The notes: a model not told the origin generated them from the sequence alone. 15,227 nt of DNA from Acidobacteria bacterium AH-259-L09 (GCA_027717875.1 JALLOL010000033.1:1-15227); one strand, 5' to 3'; positions 5,177 to 11,586 are shown, counted from the first letter of the stretch. Made by a program: numbers and translations.

Positions 5177-5797
5177 TCACGGAATCAAATGACTTGGAGC
5201 GTACACGTCCTTGAATCTAAGGGGAAAGAGACCATGCTGAAATTCTTGCAGTCCATCTGGTAATCCAGGTTCGGAAACGAAGTGTTTTCCGGTCGGCAAT
5301 CGCAGAACGTATTCAGCGTGCCTCACGGCACTCGTTGCACCCCCAAACTCAGCAAGAAGTTGCTTGCGTTTGAGCAACAGGTCGGTCAGAACCGGAATGT
5401 GTTTTTCGATCTCGCTATTGATCGCTACGATTTGCTCACGAAGTTTCTTTGCCCCTGTATGTGCTTCTTCCAGGGTAGATTCTGCCTGTTGGCTTTCAGC
5501 CTGGATTGTTGGCAGCTCGTCTTTGTGGGCAATAATCCGGTCCCTTTCGCGGTTGGACTGTTTTCTGAGATCAGCAATTTTGGTTTCAAGTTCTAGCAGG
5601 TTGCGATCATTTTCAGATGTAACCGGCTTGCGCAGTAATTCCTGACGCTGCTTTACTAGCTTTGTGCGTTCGTAGTCCAGCTGTACAAGTTTCTGTTCCA
5701 GTTCTTTGATCTGTCGTTTGGCGGTGTCTACCTGGGCGTACTCTTCCTTGGGTTTTGATGGTGACGCTCTCGGCACAAGTCTTTGGGGTTGTCCCAT
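5177..5797 (-). CDS. Coiled-coil protein, 206 aa
   Basis: The start is set by AAAGGAGGTAAAG before ATG 5797. After a basic Pro/Ser-rich N-terminus (MGQPQRLVPRASPSKPKEEY), residues about 22-150 are a long coiled coil with regular hydrophobic spacing (IKELEQKLVQLDYERTKLVK; later ALEEAH-like and LREQIVAINSEIEKH stretches). A compact C-terminus (VLRLPTGKHFVSEPGLPDGL, then FQHGLFPLRFKDVY) follows. No TM or signal peptide. It is the last gene of a leftward cluster and sits 64 bp behind its neighbour, with a 22-bp palindrome between, so it may have its own control. Coiled-coil proteins of this size act as scaffolds or adaptors; no specific function can be given. Confidence 0.8.
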   Translation of the reverse strand: MGQPQRLVPRASPSKPKEEYAQVDTAKRQIKELEQKLVQLDYERTKLVKQRQELLRKPVTSENDRNLLELETKIADLRKQSNRERDRIIAHKDELPTIQAESQQAESTLEEAHTGAKKLREQIVAINSEIEKHIPVLTDLLLKRKQLLAEFGGATSAVRHAEYVLRLPTGKHFVSEPGLPDGLQEFQHGLFPLRFKDVYAPSHLIP

Positions 5798-5831
5798 TCT
5801 TTACCTCCTTTTTTTAGGTCGTTCTCACTAC

Positions 5832-5853
5832 CACTTATATCTGGATATAAGTG
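5832..5853. promoter_or_regulatory. 22-bp palindrome with overlapping TTGACA
   Basis: CACTTATATC-TG-GATATAAGTG is a palindrome with perfect 10-bp arms. On the minus strand a consensus -35, TTGACA (5852-5857), overlaps its edge, pointing into the coiled-coil gene; no -10 stands at the usual distance. It looks like the operator of a repressor-controlled promoter, or of an activator that tolerates a long spacer. There is no T-run, so it is not a terminator. Confidence 0.6.
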
Positions 5854-5861
5854 TCAAGCCT

Positions 5862-6386
5862 TTAGCTTCCAATCACGGACGGGGGCGGATCGGGCATACC
5901 ACCGTTTTGCTTCTGAGCTTCTTTTTGCTGAGCAGCATAATGCGCATCAACATCCCGCTCAGATTGACTCGTTGGCAATGAAAGAATGCATGGCGGTGGC
6001 TCCACGATTTCCGGCAGATCACCTGCAAAATTCTCCCGATACGTCTGCTTTGGCGGTACTCCCGGCAATAGCCCTCCGGTAGCTTGCAAAGCATCAATCA
6101 TTGCCCTTTGGCCCTGGATGATCGTGATCAAATTTTCCTTACTAAGACTGTTCAAATTGATTACTTTGTCACTCATGTTTACCTCCTTTTGGGTGATGAC
6201 AAATTTACTTTTGCCGATGTTCGTTTTGACACTTTGTTGGACTGCGCCGGTATCTGGATACAGTTCACACGCCCGTTTGCAAACCGGACCTGTGCCGTAC
6301 TCATGCCAAATGTCGTCGTTCGTCCTGGCTCGCAAATCACCACAGCAGCATTTTCCTAGCCTGGCGATTGCGTTAGCTCTACTCAT
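5862..6386 (-). CDS. Cys-rich module joined in frame to a 104-aa protein
   Basis: One open frame of 174 codons holds what look like two gene products. Residues 1-50 carry a zinc-ribbon-like cluster (CCCG at 13-16, H28, then CKRAC at 36-40). Residue M71 (ATG 6174-6176) is preceded by a strong AAAAGGAGGTAAAC, so a separate 104-aa protein starting MSDKVINLNSLSKENL is probably made from the same frame. That part has a short helix (ITIIQGQRAMIDALQ) and a long Pro-rich tail. The upstream start is supported by an ATGA overlap with the preceding 36-codon gene. Whether ribosomes mostly read the fusion or restart inside is undecided. Families not recognised. Confidence 0.65.
   Translation of the reverse strand: MSRANAIARLGKCCCGDLRARTNDDIWHEYGTGPVCKRACELYPDTGAVQQSVKTNIGKSKFVITQKEVNMSDKVINLNSLSKENLITIIQGQRAMIDALQATGGLLPGVPPKQTYRENFAGDLPEIVEPPPCILSLPTSQSERDVDAHYAAQQKEAQKQNGGMPDPPPSVIGS
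6182..6190 (-). promoter_or_regulatory. Internal ribosome binding site
   Basis: AAAAGGAGG lies five bases before ATG 6174-6176 in the middle of a longer open frame. Its strength, equal to the integrase and coiled-coil gene sites, argues for independent initiation there. Confidence 0.7.
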
Positions 6387-6493
6387 TTGCTTTTTGCCTT
6401 TCTGTGTCTCTGTCTTGATTCTCGTTTCCGACGTTTTGTCGTTTGTCTAATCTGTCTATCCCGCTCCTTCTTCTTTCTCAGCGTGTGGCTCAT
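6383..6493 (-). CDS. Very basic 36-aa protein
   Basis: A tiny frame starts five bases after the stop of the upstream gene and ends in ATGA, overlapping the start of the next gene. About half of its residues are Lys or Arg (MSHTLRKKKERDRQI, then RRKRES and HRKAKSK). No Shine-Dalgarno is visible, so translation would depend on coupling. Such peptides usually bind nucleic acid; this one may coat DNA or RNA or simply couple the flanking genes. Support comes from tight packing in the operon; no family recognised. Confidence 0.5.
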   Translation of the reverse strand: MSHTLRKKKERDRQIRQTTKRRKRESRQRHRKAKSK

Positions 6494-6497
6494 ATAT

Positions 6498-7049
6498 TTA
6501 ATCTAGACTTTGCTCCAGATACCGTTTTATTTTTTGGATTATGATTGGGTAGTCGTCCTCGGCTTCTAGACCATATTTTGCACGGCGCTCATCTCTTAAC
6601 GGGCATATTGGAAGGACTCGTAGGGCTTCGGCTGCGCGGCGAACTTCTTCGTCCGTGACTATGCGTTGGGCTTTAGGTTCTGGGGCTTCGACTTTGGGCT
6701 TGTGATGATGAGGACGATGATCTTTTGCCTCCAGCGTCCTGGCCTTAGTCCCGTTATCACCTATGTCACGAAGCTGCGATTCGGTAATTGTCCTGCCTCG
6801 TACTTTGTATGTCTTTGTGGGCAATTGGTGTTGTTCGGGAGTGTGGATTTTGGTCTGTTGACGCACTCGACGGCCTCCAAAATACGGTCTTCTGGAATCA
6901 TCGCCGTTGTCGCTGGTAGGTTGAGGGACATCGTATATGCCTGACAGCTCTCTTGCCTCTAACCTTTCACTTCGGAAGTAGGCAGCATCCTCAAGTGCTC
7001 GGACTCTTTCTTTTAACTCCAGCTTGCGGAGCCTATTCCTGAGTGTCAT
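6498..7049 (-). CDS. Hypothetical basic protein, 183 aa
   Basis: ATG 7049 has GAGGAAATAG in front and lies inside the last codons of the upstream gene (17-bp overlap), so the two are co-translated. The N-terminal 35 residues form a charged helix (LRKLELKERVRALED). The middle (45-125) is disordered and basic with a His-rich stretch (DHRPHHHKPK) and many Pro. The C-terminal 55 residues are helical (VTDEEVRRAAEALRVL, ending IIIQKIKRYLEQSLD). No TM segment and no family recognised. The layout of two folded ends joined by a basic linker, next to a NUMOD3-like DNA-binding protein, suggests a nucleic-acid-linked role. Confidence 0.75.
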   Translation of the reverse strand: MTLRNRLRKLELKERVRALEDAAYFRSERLEARELSGIYDVPQPTSDNGDDSRRPYFGGRRVRQQTKIHTPEQHQLPTKTYKVRGRTITESQLRDIGDNGTKARTLEAKDHRPHHHKPKVEAPEPKAQRIVTDEEVRRAAEALRVLPICPLRDERRAKYGLEAEDDYPIIIQKIKRYLEQSLD

Positions 7050-7719
7050 CTATTTCCTCTATCTTGTCTTTAGCGATTGCGAGTGCTCGGCTGCGAATAT
7101 CCTCCTGGTGGGAATCATCCTCGGCAATGTCCATTAGCTGCTCGGCTGACTTGCCTTCGAGGTCAGCAATCTGGCTTGCAAGTTCCTTCTCGTGTTGCTG
7201 CTGCTCATCGTGTTCCTCGATGTTGTGATATGTACAGGTTGTCACAGAGGAATTGCGGGTGCGGTCCTCTGCTTTCATTTCTGTTTCGATTTTTGCCATG
7301 AAGTCATCGAGGGATTCCTTGTGCTTATGCTTTTTGCCTAACAGATTGAAATTCTGTCGGACTGACGATTCGAGTCTCAGGTATTCCTGCATCTGGAACT
7401 TGCTGCGAAAGCCGTTGTTGTCCTGGAGGGATTCCTTACCAATACGGAAGCAATGGAACAAATCTATTGCTAACAGGATTATGATTGACTCCTCACCGTC
7501 TGGATAATCTGTCAAAAGTTTGCCCACCATCCAGGCAACCCAGCGTCCATCCCCTTTAGTTGGTCTCATCGGTGACAGCATCCTCTTGGAGTACAAGCCG
7601 TGCTTCATGGCATATGTATTGCCCAGCAGAGTCTTGCTAAGTTTCGCTTTCGACTCCTCGGTCCACGGACCGTGACTACCCCGTCTTAGGTGTTTTGTAC
7701 GATCCTCGTTGTTTGCCAT
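7033..7719 (-). CDS. NUMOD3-like DNA-binding protein, 228 aa
   Basis: First gene of the leftward operon. Residues 19-45 (WTEESKAKLSKTLLGN, then TYAMKHGLYSKRM) combine a NUMOD3-type motif, a DNA-binding helix known from homing endonucleases, with the GNxxAxKHGxYS signature often seen in short phage and mobile-element proteins, some annotated as small terminase-like. No nuclease motif is present. A central helical part (WVAWMVGKLLTDYPDGEES) is followed by a long charged coiled C-terminus rich in Glu and Gln. ATG 7719 has only a remote AAGG, so the start is less sure. It may bind element DNA for packaging, replication or control; no large terminase is present to support packaging directly. Confidence 0.7.
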   Translation of the reverse strand: MANNEDRTKHLRRGSHGPWTEESKAKLSKTLLGNTYAMKHGLYSKRMLSPMRPTKGDGRWVAWMVGKLLTDYPDGEESIIILLAIDLFHCFRIGKESLQDNNGFRSKFQMQEYLRLESSVRQNFNLLGKKHKHKESLDDFMAKIETEMKAEDRTRNSSVTTCTYHNIEEHDEQQQHEKELASQIADLEGKSAEQLMDIAEDDSHQEDIRSRALAIAKDKIEEIDDTQE

Positions 7720-7839
7720 AATCGTTGTCTACCTTCTCAGAAAATACGGCTTTCGGTCCCATTAACCCCGGCCTTCCAAACCATAAAAAATAAGTTCTTA
7801 CAGATGGCAACAGTCGCTTTTCTAACCAGCCTGTTTTAG

Positions 7840-7894
7840 ATTATAACCCGGATTGGTGAAGAAAGAGTGAAGATCGCGTTAAAAAACGTTAATG
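7840..7894 (-). promoter_or_regulatory. Promoter region of the leftward operon with CGTTAA repeats
   Basis: On the minus strand a perfect TATAAT lies at 7840-7845 without a good -35. Upstream, CGTTAAA (7877-7883) and CGTTAAT (7888-7894) form a pair 11 bp apart, centred about 40 bp before the -10, the usual place for an activator. The motif is the one found near both ends of the element. A leader of about 110 nt runs to ATG 7719 without another gene. Confidence 0.45.
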
Positions 7895-7932
7895 CGTGCT
7901 TGTAAGTCATTGATTCGTTTAGCTTTATTTTG

Positions 7933-7960
7933 CGACTTTAATCTCTTAGATTAAAGGTCG
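7933..7960. repeat. Inverted repeat between divergent operons
   Basis: CGAC-TTTAATCT (7933-7944), a CTT loop and AGATTAAA-G-GTCG (7948-7960) pair over 12 bp with one bulge. It has no T-run, and lies between the leftward operon and the sigma-factor module, about 25 bp before the -35 of the latter. An operator or divergent control site is more likely than a terminator. Confidence 0.5.
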
Positions 7961-7985
7961 TTAGGATGATAATGTCTAATTCGGT

Positions 7986-8015
7986 TTGACAAAATGACTC
8001 CGTCGGTCCTACAAG
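7986..8015 (+). promoter_or_regulatory. Promoter of the sigma-factor module
   Basis: Consensus TTGACA (7986-7991) and TACAAG (8010-8015) are spaced by 18 bp. About 115 nt of leader follow before ATG 8137. The hexamer TTTGAC recurs at 8106-8111 and 9112-9117, near the starts of the first and third genes. Confidence 0.5.
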
Positions 8016-8136
8016 TGCCTGATGGTGTAATCTTGGTGCATGCGTGCCGCTCCTGCAACAGACGAAACTAGGGTGAAGGTTTTCTGTTTGATAGACACGG
8101 CCAAGTTTGACTGCAACAGAAAAAGGAGTAGAAGCA

Positions 8137-8541
8137 ATGTTGGATAATCTGACTAAAATGGTACAAGGGTTTTTTGATGTCATCACGCATTTTACCGATG
8201 CACTGGAAGAAAAAGATGCCCTGGAACCATTCGCGGGACTTATCGGAGGCGTTATTCCGGCAGTCATACTAGGGTTGGGCCTCCTCGCATTTGGGCCTAG
8301 GTCCCTAGAAATAACATACGGAGTGATTTCTGCCATGATCTTATCGATTGTGACGGGTATATTGTTTGTTACACTCTTTATGTTCAAATCAGCTCATAAG
8401 AAGCAAGTACGAGGGAAAGTCTTCTACCCATTTTTTCTTCAACACGTTAAAGAGTTGTCCACATGTGCAAAGGCGGTGCGTTTAGATGTGGGCCGTTACG
8501 AAGACCTGTGGGAGGAGCTTAGGAAGTACTTTGACAAGTGA
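8137..8541 (+). CDS. Small 2-TM membrane protein, 134 aa
   Basis: First gene of the sigma-factor module. ATG 8137 has AAAAAGGAG eight bases upstream; an earlier ATG at 8107 lacks a ribosome site. Residues 1-30 are an amphipathic, acidic helix region. TM helices lie at about 34-53 (GLIGGVIPAVILGLGLLAFG) and 59-83 (within ITYGVISAMILSIVTGILFV), with a short connecting loop. The basic cytoplasmic tail (FKSAHKKQVRGK) leads into a helical C-terminus ending LWEELRKYFDK. No family recognised. Its stop codon overlaps the sigma gene start as GTGA, so both are made together; it could be a membrane anchor or inhibitor of the sigma factor. Confidence 0.8.
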   Translation: MLDNLTKMVQGFFDVITHFTDALEEKDALEPFAGLIGGVIPAVILGLGLLAFGPRSLEITYGVISAMILSIVTGILFVTLFMFKSAHKKQVRGKVFYPFFLQHVKELSTCAKAVRLDVGRYEDLWEELRKYFDK

Positions 8542-9062
8542 GCCATCAAGACATAAAAAAGGATGCTTCTTCCTTCGACGCGTTACTAACCAGTCTGGCC
8601 CAAGGAAGTCGCTTATATGCGGTGCTCCGTAAAATCCACCAGAACATGGAAGACCTCCTAGAGTTCGACGATTATACTCAGGAAGTACTAGTGCGATGCT
8701 GGGCAAGAAAGAACACCTTTCGTGGCAATACTGAGCCGGAACTTTTGTCCTGGATGAAAAAGGTTGCTCACTCGGTTCTCGTCGACTGTCTACGTTATGA
8801 AACTGCGCGCCGTCGCCGGCCACAACCTCTGGATGTGGAACAATTGCAGCTATTTGGAAGCAGCTTTGGTGTGAAACGCGATACTTTGGATTTACGTCAA
8901 GCTCTTGCAAAACTAGAGTCGGAAGAGCTTGCTGTAATCGTTCACCATTACTTCTTTGGCCGAACGTTCCGGGAAATCAGTGTCGCACTGCAGAAGTCAT
9001 ACGATTCTGTCATTCGGACACATTATAGGGGGCTCAGAAAGCTTAGGAAGGAATTGTACTAA
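8538..9062 (+). CDS. ECF-family RNA polymerase sigma factor
   Basis: 174 aa with the two domains of an extracytoplasmic-function sigma factor. Region 2 (about 25-92) has FDDYTQEVLVRCWARKNTF and then the SWMKKVAHSVLVDCLRYETA helix that melts and reads the -10; a run of four Arg follows. Region 4 (118-172) has LRQALAKLESEELAVIVHHY, FFGRTFREISVAL and the recognition helix SYDSVIRTHYRGLRKLRKEL. The linker is short, with no sigma-3. Start GTG 8538 overlaps the upstream stop. A sigma factor on a mobile element could direct host polymerase to element promoters or rewire host genes in response to a membrane signal. No cognate promoter could be assigned with confidence. Confidence 0.9.
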   Translation: MSHQDIKKDASSFDALLTSLAQGSRLYAVLRKIHQNMEDLLEFDDYTQEVLVRCWARKNTFRGNTEPELLSWMKKVAHSVLVDCLRYETARRRRPQPLDVEQLQLFGSSFGVKRDTLDLRQALAKLESEELAVIVHHYFFGRTFREISVALQKSYDSVIRTHYRGLRKLRKELY

Positions 9063-9199
9063 AAGGTGTCGATCTTCTTACTTATGGATTGTTAACCCCG
9101 CGCTTTTTTTTTTTGACTAGCCGCAAATCTATGCCTTCACTTTCGTCTTATTATATAGGGAGCACCATCTGAACAGCCAAGTTAAGAGAGGGTAAACCC

Positions 9200-10270
9200 A
9201 TGGAAGAAGAAAAAGATATTAACGAATTGATAGGTGAGTATGGCGAATTGTTGGAACGCTACGGGGTGGAGTCGGATGAAGCGAAAGAATTTCGTGAGAG
9301 GTACTCAGAAAAGCAGGAATTTACCGACTTGTCACGTGTAGCCGATCGTCTACGAGAGACACATACACGACACACTGGTTTGACAGGGAAACAGGCTCTA
9401 TTTATTGGGACTGTGATGTCGTTTGTGGTCGGCGTGGTCATTGTCGTGTGGGTTGCATTTGGAGTTTATACGGCATCTTCCGAAAGGAGTATTGCTGCTG
9501 AACTGACACAGCAGAGTCTCAAGCTAATACACAGTCAGGGTGTTGCCGACTCATATAACGAGACCCCTCGTACTCGTAAAATACCTATGCCGAGCCTCGC
9601 CAAATTACCGGAAGACCTGGAGCTAATAAACCAGTTGTGGATCATTACTCCCGATGAAAGCAAAAAAGAATGGTCTCCGGAAAACCTCTATCTTGCCACG
9701 AAGGCAGCCTATCTGGGAGGACGGGAAGATATTGCTTTGGAACGTATGCATTGGATCCAGAGAGAACGTCCGAATTCCAAGATCCATTACTTTGAGGCTG
9801 TCCTGGCGGAAAGTTCTGGTGACGTCGTAAAGGCGCAGAAGGCTTATGAGAAAGCTATCGACCTAAATCAGCAAGAGATGGAGAAGGGAGAACCTTCCTT
9901 TCCCGTCGCTTACAACAACCTCGCTATGCTTTCCCTTCGACAGAGTTTGGAGCATAAGCCATACGACATGGAACTGCTTAACAAGGCTTATGAACAAATA
10001 CAGGCTGCAATTGCGATAGCTGAGCAATCGGATAAGCTGAAGGACGATCGGTTATTTGATACGCAGGGGCAGATCTACGAAGCAGTAGCGGAGACAAAGG
10101 AACAGGGGGAAGAACTTGAACACTTTGAGGGTTTGGAAGGACTCTCTCGCAAGGGTTTGCTGAGACTTGCACAGGAATCATACAGGACAGCTCAGCTATA
10201 TGCCTCGTCTTCGAGGCGCGACGAATATACTGAGATTATTGCTGAACTAGAGGCAAAGATTGAAAGATAA
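9200..10270 (+). CDS. Membrane-anchored TPR protein, probable sigma regulator
   Basis: 356 aa; ATG 9200 follows AGAGGGTAAACCC. Residues 1-62 are cytoplasmic and acidic (INELIGEYGELLERYGVESD, then FRERYSEKQEFTDLSRVA), like the N-terminal stretch of proteins encoded beside ECF sigma genes in Acidobacteria and Planctomycetes. A single TM helix lies at about 66-90 (FIGTVMSFVVGVVIVVWVAF). From 160 onward helix pairs of TPR type repeat (LYLATKAAYLGGREDIALER; IHYFEAVLAESSGDVVKAQK; a longer pair at 235-275; a last one at 315-335). This suggests cytoplasmic binding of the sigma factor and an outside sensor scaffold. It is 137 bp after the sigma gene, a gap with an 11-T run but no convincing terminator. 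Confidence 0.85.
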   Translation: MEEEKDINELIGEYGELLERYGVESDEAKEFRERYSEKQEFTDLSRVADRLRETHTRHTGLTGKQALFIGTVMSFVVGVVIVVWVAFGVYTASSERSIAAELTQQSLKLIHSQGVADSYNETPRTRKIPMPSLAKLPEDLELINQLWIITPDESKKEWSPENLYLATKAAYLGGREDIALERMHWIQRERPNSKIHYFEAVLAESSGDVVKAQKAYEKAIDLNQQEMEKGEPSFPVAYNNLAMLSLRQSLEHKPYDMELLNKAYEQIQAAIAIAEQSDKLKDDRLFDTQGQIYEAVAETKEQGEELEHFEGLEGLSRKGLLRLAQESYRTAQLYASSSRRDEYTEIIAELEAKIER

Positions 10271-10294
10271 TAAAGAGGAGACTAAAGAACTTAT

Positions 10295-10323
10295 TTGCGA
10301 GCAACACAACGAGGAGGTATAAT
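10295..10323 (+). promoter_or_regulatory. Near-consensus promoter antisense to the 10325-10675 gene
   Basis: TTGCGA (10295-10300), exactly 17 bp, then TATAAT (10318-10323). The expected start at about 10330 coincides with ATG 10331, so the message would be leaderless. A GAGGAGG at 10311-10317 inside the spacer would not be transcribed from here but could serve read-through from the TPR gene. Confidence 0.6.
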
Positions 10324-10324
10324 C

Positions 10325-10675
10325 TTAGCTATGTGGATACGATGGTTTAGTGTAACAACAGTAACATTGTTTTGCAGTCTGTTGAACGTGCTTGCAGACA
10401 GCGGCGGTTTGTGAGATAGAGCCCTGCGGGTCATTGAAGTTCTCGGATGAGTGGTGAAGGCCAAAGCAGTCCCGGCGATTTAACGGAATCTCATTGCCCC
10501 TATCGTCCAACACAAGCAGGCGCTTTAATCCATCCTCATCGTTTAGAAAAACAAAATAAGCTACTTCCTCGCGAAGAACCTTCCCAGGTTCATCTGGGAA
10601 TTCACTGTCAGCCCCGACGTATGCCACATACCAGCCTTCTCCTGCTGGTGTAATGCCTATAAGTTGATTTAACAT
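10325..10675 (-). CDS. Hypothetical protein, 116 aa
   Basis: ATG 10675 is four bases after the stop of the excisionase-like gene and uses the AAAGGAGGCAGG that ends it, so the two are co-translated. The first 80 residues form a compact beta-rich domain (GEGWYVAYVG, VAYFVFLNDEDGLKRLLVLD) with a pattern seen in small accessory proteins of unknown function. The C-terminal 40 residues differ: Ser/Gln-rich and ending in a Cys cluster (CKHVQQTAKQCYCCYTKP). That tail overlaps the antisense promoter transcript, so it may be an extension kept for overlap reasons. No family recognised. Confidence 0.7.
   Translation of the reverse strand: MLNQLIGITPAGEGWYVAYVGADSEFPDEPGKVLREEVAYFVFLNDEDGLKRLLVLDDRGNEIPLNRRDCFGLHHSSENFNDPQGSISQTAAVCKHVQQTAKQCYCCYTKPSYPHS
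10331..10414 (+). CDS. Possible 27-aa hydrophobic peptide
   Basis: The frame reads MWIRWFSVTTVTLFCSLLNV and seven more residues to TGA 10412-10414. It has a positively charged start and a hydrophobic core, like a signal peptide or a small membrane peptide. It can be made as a leaderless message from the promoter just upstream, or from read-through using GAGGAGG 12 bases away. It lies wholly antisense to the end of a minus-strand gene, an arrangement seen in type I toxin loci, though it may equally be a regulatory antisense RNA whose frame is accidental. Size and lack of relatives keep confidence low. Confidence 0.3.
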   Translation: MWIRWFSVTTVTLFCSLLNVLADSGGL

Positions 10676-10679
10676 TTGC

Positions 10680-10880
10680 TTACCTGCCTCCTTTTTTATT
10701 GGGCTGATTTTGGTCAATTTGGTCTTCGATGTATTGCTCGATATCTGACTTGCGAAATCTCAGGTACAGACCGATTCTGACAAAAGGAAATGGCAAACTT
10801 TTGCTGTGAATCTTTCCGTAGATCCAGGACGCGTGAACATTCAATTCCTTTGCGACTTCTTGGACGCTTAGTAGGCTCAT
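10680..10880 (-). CDS. Excisionase-like HTH protein
   Basis: 66 aa; ATG 10880 has AAAGGAGGTTATAC directly before it. Residues 4-50 match the helix-turn-helix 17/excisionase pattern: SVQEVAKELNVHASWIYGKI, a PFVRIG wing and LRFRKSDIEQYIEDQ. Proteins of this type act as recombination directionality factors (Xis), bending the attachment arms so that the integrase excises rather than integrates, and often repress their own promoters. Presence with a tyrosine integrase on the same element makes that the natural role, though the two genes are 9 kb apart and not in one operon. It is cut off from the upstream gene by a strong hairpin. Confidence 0.8.
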   Translation of the reverse strand: MSLLSVQEVAKELNVHASWIYGKIHSKSLPFPFVRIGLYLRFRKSDIEQYIEDQIDQNQPNKKGGR

Positions 10881-10907
10881 GTATAACCTCCTTTCACGAT
10901 CTAAAAT

Positions 10908-10937
10908 CTTTTGGGAAGGGGTCCTTCTTCCCAAAAG
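10908..10937 (-). terminator. Strong hairpin before the excisionase-like gene
   Basis: CTTTTGGGAAG and CTTCCCAAAAG are perfect 11-bp arms around an 8-nt loop. On the minus strand it starts just after the TGA of the upstream gene and is followed by ATTTTAG. The tract is short, so it may act as a partial terminator that lowers transcription into the excisionase-like gene. Confidence 0.6.
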
Positions 10938-10938
10938 C

Positions 10939-11208
10939 TCACGATGCTTTCTTCATATTAGAAACGAGGTGTGGACGTTTCTTTAGTCTTTCTATCTCAT
11001 CTTCCTGCTTCACGATTTCACGGACCTTAGCCTTGAACCTGTCGGCTAGCTTGACGACTTCACTTCGCAAAAAATTATTCTCCTTTTGCCAGGCTTTTTG
11101 GGCTCGTTCGTAGCGTTCAAAACATCCACACTCGTATTGACAATTAGGGTCAGGCCGATTGGCAAACCTTTTGCGAATCTGATCCATCGTCTTATCGTCT
11201 TTAGTCAT
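10939..11208 (-). CDS. Small Cys-containing coiled-coil protein, 89 aa
   Basis: ATG 11208 was chosen (AGGGGGATCGGTGAA upstream); a TTG start 12 codons earlier is possible. The N-terminus (MTKDDKTMDQIRKRFANRP) leads to a possible metal site CQYECGCFERYE, with three Cys in six residues. The rest is a charged coiled coil (KAWQKENNFLRSEVVKLADR, then IVKQEDEIERLKKRP). No family is recognised. It lies between the iteron array and the excisionase-like gene, so a role in replication or copy control is possible but not shown. Confidence 0.7.
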   Translation of the reverse strand: MTKDDKTMDQIRKRFANRPDPNCQYECGCFERYERAQKAWQKENNFLRSEVVKLADRFKAKVREIVKQEDEIERLKKRPHLVSNMKKAS

Positions 11209-11263
11209 TTCACCGATCCCCCTAAAATTAGCGTTTTTATGCAAAACCCACAGGACATAAACT

Positions 11264-11559
11264 CTATACCGCTAAGATCGTCGGGATCGTCGGGATCGTC
11301 GATAACCGCTCTCCGATGGGGTTCTATTCCGACGATACCCTCTTTCCAGATCGTCGGATCGTGTAAAAGTATCGTCGGGCTGTTGCGAAGGATCATTAAA
11401 GCCTCATAATGGCGACGATACCGACGATACTAGCGGTATCTTGGCTCCGGTGGATTCCGACGATAAACCCGACGATACTTTTTAAGATCGTCGGTGCTAA
11501 ATGCTGGCTCCTATGGGTTTCCGACGATGCCGACGATACCGACGATCTTAGCGGTATAG
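11264..11559. repeat. Iteron array, putative replication origin
   Basis: At least 14 copies of a 9-bp unit (N)ATCGTCGG or its complement CCGACGAT(N) occur in 300 bp. Three head-to-tail copies read forward at 11276-11302 and three read backward at 11521-11547, mirror-fashion. Others stand at 11329, 11349, 11370, 11412, 11421, 11457, 11469 and 11486. The two outer triplets are extended by TAGCGGTAT-type flanks into a perfect 21-bp inverted repeat (11264-11284 with 11539-11559). A third such flank follows the pair at 11412-11429. Iterons next to a replication gene are the hallmark of initiator-controlled plasmid or satellite origins. Open frames crossing the array are by-products of the repeats. 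Confidence 0.88.
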
Positions 11560-11586
11560 TGTAGCTGTGGGGGTTCCGTCGTTTTT

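Noticed and set aside
5862..6097. 74-codon minus frame overlapping the Pro-rich tail
   Set aside because: It lies in a different frame within a well-supported gene and has no ribosome site.
9104..9114. Terminator between the sigma and TPR genes
   Set aside because: There is an 11-T run but no convincing stem before it.
11276..11547. CRISPR array
   Set aside because: The repeats are 9 bp, occur in both orientations with irregular spacing and have no spacers; iterons explain them.
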